Shown piece by piece: positions 18,881-27,000 of a stretch of DNA of 57,788 bases. Within the stretch, counting starts at the first letter, position 1. Each line of letters opens with the position of its first letter. Position numbers and translations under genes: made by a program. Source of the stretch: Actinomycetes bacterium (lineage in GTDB: Bacteria > Actinomycetota > Acidimicrobiia > Acidimicrobiales > Acidimicrobiaceae); NCBI GenBank assembly GCA_021826315.1, contig JAKAZZ010000012.1, positions 1 to 57,788 of the forward strand. Direction: 5' to 3'. The notes under the pieces were generated by a model, which had not been told where the DNA came from, searched no databases, and saw nothing but the letters and a program-made list of their open reading frames with translations.

Positions 18881-19554
18881 CAGTCGTGTAACTCTCTCAA
18901 CTGGCTAATGTCTGTGTGGCCAAAATGGCCGCGAAGTTGATGTGTGAAGACTTGGAGGATGAGGACGACGAGTAGTACATCGACTGAGGCCGAAAGTTCT
19001 ACGAGCGTCGGAACACCTCCCGAGACAAAGAGTGCGGTGGCTGTTATGCCATTGTCGACAACGACAAACCCTATCAACTGGGAAATTGCACGCCTTCGTG
19101 ATGCGATGATAAGAAATCCTATGAGAACGACCGCAATTCCGGTTGGCGATAGTGATGAAGATATCGAACCAACGTTCACGAAGAGCGGACCTGTTGTTAC
19201 GAATGATCCTCCTATGAGGAGTGATGATATGAAGATCCCTGCAGTTGGATTGAGGTAAGTATCATCGCGCATCACGTCGCTGCGATTGCCCCCCTGATTT
19301 GTCTCTTCGTTGATGAGTTTTAAGCGCCGTTGAATCAGTACGGGAAGAACTATTGCCTTCAATGTGAGCACAAAAAGTGCGATCATTACACCGGTTAACT
19401 TGCTTCTGTTTACTTCCACGACCATCAAGCCCCCTCCAAGGGCTAAGCCTTGAATTGAAAGGAGCCTTGCCGTGCTCTTTAGCGATCGTCGCCAGACGAT
19501 AACGATCGTGCTGATGAGGAGGGTTCCGGCACAAAGTTGAAGAGTGAAGATCAT
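18880..19554 (-). CDS. hyfE: Hydrogenase-4 subunit E-like (NuoK-like) membrane protein
   Basis: 224 residues with about 6-7 TM helices, the usual HyfE size. HyfE proteins contain a NuoK-like core. Recognisable features: the MVVEVNRSKLTGVMIALFVLTLKAIVLP region with acidic and basic residues inside a helix, and the VLIQRRLK turn. The C-terminal tail GHFGHTDISQLRELHD is cytosolic and hydrophilic. The gene overlaps both neighbours by 1-4 bases, so translation is coupled. Identified by size, topology and position as well as sequence. Confidence 0.8.
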   Translation of the reverse strand: MIFTLQLCAGTLLISTIVIVWRRSLKSTARLLSIQGLALGGGLMVVEVNRSKLTGVMIALFVLTLKAIVLPVLIQRRLKLINEETNQGGNRSDVMRDDTYLNPTAGIFISSLLIGGSFVTTGPLFVNVGSISSSLSPTGIAVVLIGFLIIASRRRAISQLIGFVVVDNGITATALFVSGGVPTLVELSASVDVLLVVLILQVFTHQLRGHFGHTDISQLRELHD

Positions 19555-20489
19555 TTTGCTGTTACTCCCGAGATGATTACGGCGATGAAGGCTATGGCGA
19601 GCGATCCAGCGAGCAATTCAGGGACGCGAAAGAGACGTACTTTGGCTAGAAAGACCTCGGCGACCCCCAGTGTCGCCCCTATTATGGCTACTTTAGCGAT
19701 TAGGAATAGTGCCGCTGGAATCATTGCTGGCGAGAGGGTGGAGGCAATAGACCACGGGAGAAGCAGATTTGCAAGGAGCGAAGTTAGAACTGTCAACTTT
19801 ATCCAAGATGCGAGTTCTTGAAACGCTAAATCGTGCCCAGAACTCTCTAGGGTCATCGCTTCATGGATCATCGTGAGTTCAAGGTGAGTTGTTGGATTGT
19901 CAACGGGAAGTCGGCCAGTTTCGGAGAGTACTGCAATTACCAGAGAGGCGACTACCAATATTCCAACCGGTGAGACTATTTGACTCGGGTTCGACGCTCG
20001 AATTTGAATGATCGACGCGAGGTTTGAGGTACGAACTTCGATTGAGAGAGCGTAGATGGCTATCAACAAGGTCGGTTCAGCAAGTGCGAGCAGTGTTACG
20101 TGCCTGCTCGACCCCATCCCGCCGAATGATGTTCCGCTTGCTAGTCCGATTAGACCTTGCGCCACTGCGTTGACCGTGAGAATTGAGACTATTACAAAAA
20201 GGTCAGGTGGAATAGCTGACGCGAAGGTTATCGACGGTATGACCAAGGCGAGTGTCAAGGATGAGGCGAGCACTGCTACCGATCCCATTGCGACAAGGGT
20301 TGACCCGTTTCGGTAGCGCAAGGTCTCTTTTCTAAGTAGCTTTACTATCTCGCGCCACGGTTGGAACAATCTACCGCCACGACGCCCCTCTAAGAGTGCT
20401 TTCGTAGCCCTTATGGTTCCAATTTGCAGCGGTGAAATTGCCACGACAACGAGTGCTTGCAAAAGTGCTGATACGATCTTGATAATCAT
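19551..20489 (-). CDS. hyfC: Formate hydrogenlyase subunit 4 / HyfC-like (NuoH-like) membrane protein
   Basis: 312 residues, about 8 TM helices. Strong HycD/HyfC signatures: LEGRRGGRLFQPWREIVKLLRKE near the N-terminus and ETGRLPVDNPTTHLELTMIHEA in the middle, whose Glu/Asp residues line the quinone-like cavity of NuoH. It forms the membrane foot on which the NuoB-like and large subunits sit. It follows the HyfB-like gene by 7 bp and overlaps hyfE by 4 bp. Confidence 0.9.
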   Translation of the reverse strand: MIIKIVSALLQALVVVAISPLQIGTIRATKALLEGRRGGRLFQPWREIVKLLRKETLRYRNGSTLVAMGSVAVLASSLTLALVIPSITFASAIPPDLFVIVSILTVNAVAQGLIGLASGTSFGGMGSSRHVTLLALAEPTLLIAIYALSIEVRTSNLASIIQIRASNPSQIVSPVGILVVASLVIAVLSETGRLPVDNPTTHLELTMIHEAMTLESSGHDLAFQELASWIKLTVLTSLLANLLLPWSIASTLSPAMIPAALFLIAKVAIIGATLGVAEVFLAKVRLFRVPELLAGSLAIAFIAVIISGVTAK

Positions 20490-20496
20490 CTATCCC

Positions 20497-22509
20497 TCAA
20501 AGACTCGAAAGTGCTATGACGCTGATAAGGCCTATGAAGGCGTAGATCAAGTAGAGGTGGATGCTTCCGCCTTGGATTACCCGCACCCTCGAACTTACCT
20601 TTTCGACCGTTGAGATTACTGGGCGCATAAGGCGATCTTCAAAGAGGTCAGATTTGGCTAAGTTGGCGCGGAGGTGGCGTTGGCTCAAATACGTGGACTC
20701 TGATCCGTGGCTAACTTCAATATCTCGCCCCGGATTGATCACATCGTCAAAGATGCGAAGTACGGGCTCGGTGAAGCCCGAAGCGCTCGACTGAAACATT
20801 GGATCGACTGCAATAAGACCGCATCCCCAAGGAACTTCAACGATACGGTTTGGAGCCCTTCTTGTAAGGACCTTTGTGAAAATCCAGAGTGAGGCAACAG
20901 CTCCAAGGAAGACCCCAACTATCGCTAGAGGTGTTATCGACGCCCGAAACACGGGTAGGTCAAGGGTAAAGATCGAAGTTGAACTGATTGACAGTTTTAG
21001 GTCGAGGATTCGATTGATTTGACGGGCTACGAGGCCGATCAATAGGGCCGGTGCGAATATCGCGATTGATGCGACGAGCGGGCCAATCCATACGCTGGGC
21101 GAAACCTCTCTAGCGTTTGATGCAGTCTTCGAGCGAGGTATGCCGAGTAGTGCAACCCCGACGATTTTGGCAAACGTTACAACGGCGAGGCCGGTGGTTA
21201 GCGCTATTGCCGCAACTGCGATTGGAAAGAGGGTTTTGAGTACAATTGAAACTTTGGCGTTTACTGAAGTTGCGTGAGAGAGCGTCTGTAGCAATAGCCA
21301 TTCTGCGACGAACGTTAACGTTGGTGGCAACGCTGTTGCTCCAACCGCACCCAATGCGAACGTTGCGGTCGTGAACCGCATCTTCGAGCCAATGCCGCCA
21401 AGCTCATTTATCCTCTTTGTCTTACTGGATTGGTAGATCGACCCAGCCGCCATGAAGAGGCTCTGCTTGAAGAAGGCGTGTGCGAAGGTCAGGAGTACTG
21501 CAGCTAATAGGGCGGAATTGGCGACGTAGTCCTCATGGGATCTCAGGGCGCAGATGTAAGTGCCTACTGCAATTGCGATTAGACCCATGTTTTCGCTCGT
21601 TGATTGGGCGAGTAAGACTTTGAGGTCATCCTCTACTGCCGCCCTTATGATCGAGTAGACAGCGGTCGCCGCTCCAACGACGATCAGCCCCTCGCCCCAA
21701 AGTATGTTCAAACTTCTGTCAAGTTGGGTCACGGTTAGTAAGAGCCCGTAAACACCCATAGCTACCATGGCACCGCTCATAAGGGCCGATATCTCGGCTG
21801 GGGCGGCGGGGTGAGCTTTGGGTAGCCAAACATGAACCGGTAGCAGTCCCATTTTGATTCCGAAAGCAAGCAATAAGAGCCCGATACCAATTGCAGAAAA
21901 GGGCTTGTGGCCAATTGTTGACAAAGCAGGCCACCACAGTGAGCTTCCAAGGGACCCGTTTGAGGAAAGTGATGAGAAACCAAGAATCAGCGAGATAGCG
22001 CTAACTTGCGACATAGTGAGGTACCAGATGAGTGCGCTCTTAGCCGACGGATACTTTTTTACCTCAACAACCACAAGTAGTGCGGAGCTTATTGTCATCA
22101 GCTCCCATCCAATGGTAAATGAGAGTGCGTTCCCGGCTGCGACTACCGTCATCATCGAAAATATGAAGGTAGATCGTGCCAACTTCGATGAGGCAAATCC
22201 GTCGGTGTGAGGCTGGGCGGCGCCGTAAGCGACAGTAGTTGCCGATACAAAGGAGAGTAGAACCAAAAATAGGGCACCAAGATACGAGAGGGAGTAGGAG
22301 AGGGTCATCCACCTACTGCCAAGGTGAATTAGGACGGAGGTCGATCCCACTCCTGCGATTCGTGCACATCCTGCGATAAGTCCAATCGTGGCGAGCGAAA
22401 AGTTAAGTGTCGAAGATAGTCGGAGCGATGTTCGGGCAGAGACTGGCAACATCGTTGAAGCGATAGAGGTGATATAAAGTATTGACGCTGCGGCGAACAG
22501 GGTGTTCAT
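20497..22509 (-). CDS. hyfB: Hydrogenase-4 component B-like (NuoL-like) ion-pumping subunit
   Basis: 670 residues, about 16 TM helices, Mrp/NuoL family. The key charges are present: Glu in IGWELMTISS, Lys in GIKMGLLPVHVWLPKAH and the following AAPAEISALMSG. The C-terminal tail (about 560-645) is a soluble insertion typical of HyfB, with the FTEPVLRIFDD motif. It overlaps the NuoB-like gene by 4 bases. Together with the HyfF-like subunit it gives the complex two antiporter-like channels, so ion pumping seems retained even though the hydrogenase site is lost. Confidence 0.9.
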   Translation of the reverse strand: MNTLFAAASILYITSIASTMLPVSARTSLRLSSTLNFSLATIGLIAGCARIAGVGSTSVLIHLGSRWMTLSYSLSYLGALFLVLLSFVSATTVAYGAAQPHTDGFASSKLARSTFIFSMMTVVAAGNALSFTIGWELMTISSALLVVVEVKKYPSAKSALIWYLTMSQVSAISLILGFSSLSSNGSLGSSLWWPALSTIGHKPFSAIGIGLLLLAFGIKMGLLPVHVWLPKAHPAAPAEISALMSGAMVAMGVYGLLLTVTQLDRSLNILWGEGLIVVGAATAVYSIIRAAVEDDLKVLLAQSTSENMGLIAIAVGTYICALRSHEDYVANSALLAAVLLTFAHAFFKQSLFMAAGSIYQSSKTKRINELGGIGSKMRFTTATFALGAVGATALPPTLTFVAEWLLLQTLSHATSVNAKVSIVLKTLFPIAVAAIALTTGLAVVTFAKIVGVALLGIPRSKTASNAREVSPSVWIGPLVASIAIFAPALLIGLVARQINRILDLKLSISSTSIFTLDLPVFRASITPLAIVGVFLGAVASLWIFTKVLTRRAPNRIVEVPWGCGLIAVDPMFQSSASGFTEPVLRIFDDVINPGRDIEVSHGSESTYLSQRHLRANLAKSDLFEDRLMRPVISTVEKVSSRVRVIQGGSIHLYLIYAFIGLISVIALSSL

Positions 22510-23018
22510 CTTTTATATCGCCCTGAGATTTGACGAAAAACTTCGACCAATGTTGCCGCACTTGGTGGGTCTCCGGGCACCGCTCGGTCCACTGGTATCA
22601 CTGTTGAAACTGGACCGAGACAGTACTTAGCGTTCGCAAAGACGCCTCCTGTGATAGCCGCATCCCCGCAGGCGACAACGATTTTGGGGTTAGGGATCGC
22701 CTCGTAGGTTTTACGCAGCGGATCAGCCATCTTATTAGTTACGCATCCTGTAACTAATAAGACGTCAGCGTGGCGAGGAGATGCTACAAGGCGAACTCCG
22801 TACTGCTCGAGGTCGTAATCTGGTCCGAATGCGGCAAGGAGTTCGTTAGCGCAGTCTTGACCACCACCGACGTCGACGTAGCGAATATTGAGGGCGTTGC
22901 GTACCGATCGATTGCCTACGTTGGAAGTGACTTGGGTCGCTTTCTCTGGAACCGGCAAATAATTTTTGTTTAGACGAAGGTTCTGCCGAAGCATCGTTGA
23001 AACTTTGCGTACTGTCAC
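22506..23018 (-). CDS. NuoB/HyfI-like small subunit with altered cysteine set
   Basis: 170 residues, NuoB/small-hydrogenase fold (VDVGGGQDCANELLAAFGPDYDLEQYG..., VVACGDAAITGG, VIPVDRAVPGDPP). The family binds the proximal 4Fe-4S cluster with CxxC, a Cys in the ACxxxGG loop, and PGCPP. Here the first Cys of the pair is missing (GGQDC, only Cys56), and Cys150 is Asp (PGDPP). Two extra cysteines occur: Cys92 in TGCVTNKM and Cys133 in YCLGP. Cys56, 92, 117 and 133 might form a rearranged cluster; this is inference. GTG start at 23018 with a weak ribosome site. First large gene of the hyf-like operon. Confidence 0.8.
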   Translation of the reverse strand: MTVRKVSTMLRQNLRLNKNYLPVPEKATQVTSNVGNRSVRNALNIRYVDVGGGQDCANELLAAFGPDYDLEQYGVRLVASPRHADVLLVTGCVTNKMADPLRKTYEAIPNPKIVVACGDAAITGGVFANAKYCLGPVSTVIPVDRAVPGDPPSAATLVEVFRQISGRYKR

Positions 23019-23024
23019 TGTCCG

Positions 23025-23204
23025 CTACGGCTTTATGTCGTCGCCCGCGACGCGCGGCGGGTAGAGGATCGCAACTGAAGTTGTACTTATTAATTCTTTG
23101 AACTTAAAGATGGGGCTAGGTTCAGTCGGTGTGGCTTTGGTTTTCGGTGTTTTCCTGGAAACTAGGAAATTGTCTCGAGGCCTAGATTTTTGATCCTTCA
23201 CCAT
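23025..23204 (-). CDS. Possible 59-residue NuoI/HycF N-terminal-like protein
   Basis: A short frame ends 6 bp before the NuoB-like start, in operon position. Its C-terminus, KFKELISTTSVAILYPPR, resembles the amphipathic N-terminal helix that tethers NuoI/HycF ferredoxin subunits (pattern K.l..T..V.YP). The 4Fe-4S domain that should follow is absent. It could be the stump of a lost ferredoxin subunit, a genuine mini-subunit, or chance. ATG 23204 lacks a Shine-Dalgarno. The frame is open up to 23315. Confidence 0.4.
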   Translation of the reverse strand: MVKDQKSRPRDNFLVSRKTPKTKATPTEPSPIFKFKELISTTSVAILYPPRVAGDDIKP

Positions 23205-24036
23205 TGTGAGCGGTGGTATTCCTCGTTTCACAAAATTGTTGTCGTTATCTGAAAAATAATCAAAACTAGGGCTAAAACACAACATCTTCATAACCAAACA
23301 AAATCTTCCGTACAATTATAAAAAATATATCAACTTTTCGCGAGAAATTCAATTTTTTGCCCGTATTGCTATAAATTTAGTAAATTTGTCGCGCCCTAGG
23401 GTCTGTGTACTGGACTACCTTTTCGGTAGTTGAAAAATGTGAAATATTAATCACCAATTAAAGTTGATATGATTTTTCAAAATGCACCCGGTTTAAATTA
23501 TTCAGATCATCTATTAAAAATCAGATTGTCCTCATTTTAGGAACCGTTTATGGTCCTAAGATAGAAAAGAATTTCATCAAAAATTCTTGTCTGGGTAGGG
23601 TTGCTAACCGCAAGTTCACTAGTTTTGGCTTTGATGGCTATCTGCCAAGCCTATTGCACCGCGGCTAAAGCACGTGGTGATCGATTGGCTATTGCACGTA
23701 GTCGTGTGACCTAGTGGTTCTTGTCATATGTTCGCTGTGAGGCATGTTCGCCTTGACGATGAGGAAGGTAGTTTAGATTGCGCGAACGTAGCAACTTGAT
23801 TGGTAGGTTCCGTAACCGCTCTTAGGCCAAGGATCGCGCCGGAATCTTTGGACCATTATTCCAATAATCATCGGAGTATCGGGCATAACCCAATCATGGA
23901 TTTGGCTCGCCTCCGACGCATCCGCAAATAGAAATCGAACGAGAGGCACGAATGACCAGATTGAAAGTGTTGCTGACCGAATCCTAACGTAGCAAAACAG
24001 AACCTTAGGCGAAGACATATTTCGGTGCAGGCACAG
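23205..24036. other. AT-rich region before the hydrogenase-like operon
   Basis: About 800 bp. 23205-23480 is very AT-rich and should contain the promoter of the minus-strand hyf-like operon. A perfect hairpin ACTACC-N5-GGTAGT lies at 23414-23430. Further right, a plus-strand frame (about 23567-23713) would encode a short peptide with one hydrophobic stretch, but it has no good start codon. A minus-strand frame at 23773-24018 has no ribosome site. I call neither. Confidence 0.4.
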
Positions 24037-27000
24037 TTAGATAGAGAAGTTTTGGCTAGCCGTTCCTAGGTCTTCCCCTTCAAGTACATAACAGTTGCCT
24101 CCGCGAGCCTTTGCTTCGTACATCAAAAGATCCGCACGGCGCAGTAGCGAATCTAGGTCGTCGTTTGCGGTTTTAGAAAATGCCACACCGACCGACGCGG
24201 TGATAGTAACCCATTCGGTGCGGTCTTCACTGATAGAGATTGGTGTGGCAATTGCTTCCATCATCCGTCCAATTACGCCCCGAGCAGTATCAAACTCATC
24301 GATTGACCCAAGGATGCATACGAACTCGTCGCCGCCAATGCGAGCTACCGTATCAATTTCACGGACCGCATCTTTAATCCTCCTAGCCAGGGTGATCAGT
24401 AGCGTATCGCCAGCCTTATGGCCGTATCTGTCATTTACCGGCTTGAAGTTATCCAAGTCCAAAAATGCCAATGCAGTCATTCCCCCGAAGCGCCTATTTA
24501 TTGCCAATTGGTCAGCCATCTTTTCACCCACGAAGCTCCGATTTGGAAGCTCGGTGAGAAAATCAAAGTAGGCCAATTTCGCTAATTTATCCTGGTAGTC
24601 CATCAGGTCGGTAATGTCAGAAAATAGGGCAACGTAGAAATCGGGCTGACCTAGATTGCTAAATATTGTAGATATGTTGACGAACGTCGCGAAGACCGAA
24701 CCATCCTTGCGGCGCTGCTGCACAGATCCACTCCAGTGTCCACCGGTTCGCAATGCGTCGTTCATCGATTCCCAGAGCACTTCGTTCTCGGGGTTGGGCG
24801 CGAAGAATCGGGATGTTTTTCCGATCACCTCTTCTCGCTCAAAGCCGGTCATCCGAATACAGGCGGGATTGATGTCAATTATTTGCGAGTTAGCGTCAAT
24901 TATCACGATTGCTTCGGCGGTGTGTTCGAAGACTACAGCCGCCTTCCTGAGCTGACTCTCGGCGATCCTTTGCTCTGTTATGTCGGTGCCTACCACAACG
25001 AAGGATGAGGCTTTTCCATCGTGGCCGTAGATGATGCTACTGTGCCACTCGATTGTCCGATGAACGCCGTCCCTGCGAACCCAAGTTGAAATTGCCTTTT
25101 CGCGGACGTTTCCGGCCAATGCATCGGCAAACCAAGCTCGAACTGCTGTTCGATCATCCGGAGCAAAGTATTCCACTATCTGAAAGGGTGCCTCTCCTAT
25201 TTCGGCGAGCTTCGCACCGGTGAAATCTAAGACAGCTCTGTTGCAACGTATTACCCGACATGAGCGATCTAGAACATAGATCAGCCTTGGAATCGCCTCA
25301 ATCACTTGAGCGACAAAGTCAAGGTCTTCTCGTACCAGTGCAGCATCTCTGCTCCTTTGAGTGACATCGACGCCGTAGAGCACAACTGCCGCATTTGTAT
25401 CTCTTCTATCCCGCACAACAGAGCTGTAGTGCGTCTCAACTAGGCGCTTATTTCCATCTCGGTGGTGGTGCCAAATCTCATTTACGGCTGATCCCCCAAA
25501 TTCAAGTACGCTTAAAAATGTTTCCACCACGAGGGATTGGTCGTCTTCGTCGATCCAATTTCTCCAAAGAGTTGGATTTTGAAATACTTCGAGACTCGTG
25601 AAACCAGTCAACTGCTCTGCTCCGCGGTTGAACCTCGTTATTTGCCCCTTTTCGTTTACCACCATTACCGCGGCCGCAACTGAATCCATAATTCGATCGT
25701 TCAATGTTCGTTCGTGCCGAAGTTGCACTACTAGTTCGTCGCCATCTCGACCCTCGTATAGTGCAACGAAAAGTTCAGGCTCCCTTCCCAGTCCTCGGAA
25801 CATGGCGTGGTATCGCATTACGCAAAATTCACCAAACTTGTCGCGAACAGTCAACTCCCCAGCCCATTGATTAGTGATATCAAAGTTCAACTGCAAATAA
25901 AGTGGGACTTCTCTGTCTAATTGGGGAGCTAAGTCGAAGAACGATAATTTATGTAGTTCGTCCTTGCTGTAACCAGAGCGATCAACTGCCTCACGATTTG
26001 CGTTAGCAATTTCTCCGGTGGATGAGTTGATCAAGAATTTATAGGAAGTCGGAAGTTCGAAGAGTTCTGAGAGATATTCTTGCCTTCGTGTCTGAACTTC
26101 GTCAACTTGTTTGAGCTTCAAACAGAGCGAGATGATTGAGCCAATCGTCTCAAGCAGCATCGAATCGAACTCTGAAGCCAGACCTTCCCGCGACTTGAGG
26201 ACCGATAGTATCCCAATGGTTTTCAATGATTGATCCCGAAGCGGAATTGACCAACTCGCTGAGACTCCAAGCTCCTCTGCTGCCTCTCCAAATTGGCTCC
26301 ATCTTGGGTCAAATCGCACGATACTTTCGAAGGCCACCCGCTCACTAAAGCCTGCTGTCGCGTCTGAACCATTACTCGTCGCATTCGATATATCCGTAAG
26401 TAGAGGCCATGTCTCGTAAGGTAAACTTGGGGCCCAAACTATGTTTGCTTTGCCAAAGCTATCGAGGAGCGAGACGCAACCTATTGAATGCGGAATCAAT
26501 ATCTCGACTTCAATAAGTGCCTTATTGATGACTTCCGAAGCCGAAAGCCCTTTCTCGATCTCACCTAAAAGGCGACCTTGGAGTAAATATATGTCCTTCA
26601 TTTGACGAAGGGAAATCGAATTCAAGGGATTTTGCCTGGCCGCCGAAGGCTCTGTGGCATCATCAACGGGAATGGACCGAACGCTATCCAATTTGAGATT
26701 GATAATTCGTGCGAGGTCTTCCTCTAAGCGCAAAAGCGAACCAAGTCCTGCATTTTTCCTAGAATCGTCGAGAAATTGCCCAATTCGCTGATCAATCAGA
26801 TAGTCGTTTGATCCTCCTATCTTCAACCTGAGATCTGCAACTAGATCTGTTACGTCAATTGAATATAGAAATGTCTCCATCGCAATAACACGGCGGGACC
26901 ATTTGCGTAAGTATGCCAGTGCTCCAAGAGGAGTTCGAACGGTACCAACCGGCTCGTTGTATCTAAAAGAGTGGTACCACTCGATGATTGCTTCGAAATC

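Noticed and set aside
23567-23713. Plus-strand frame with one hydrophobic stretch and a basic tail
   Set aside because: Composition looks protein-like, but there is no proper start codon with a ribosome site; too short to support.
23773-24018. 81-codon minus-strand frame after the GGDEF/EAL gene
   Set aside because: No Shine-Dalgarno and no recognisable pattern.
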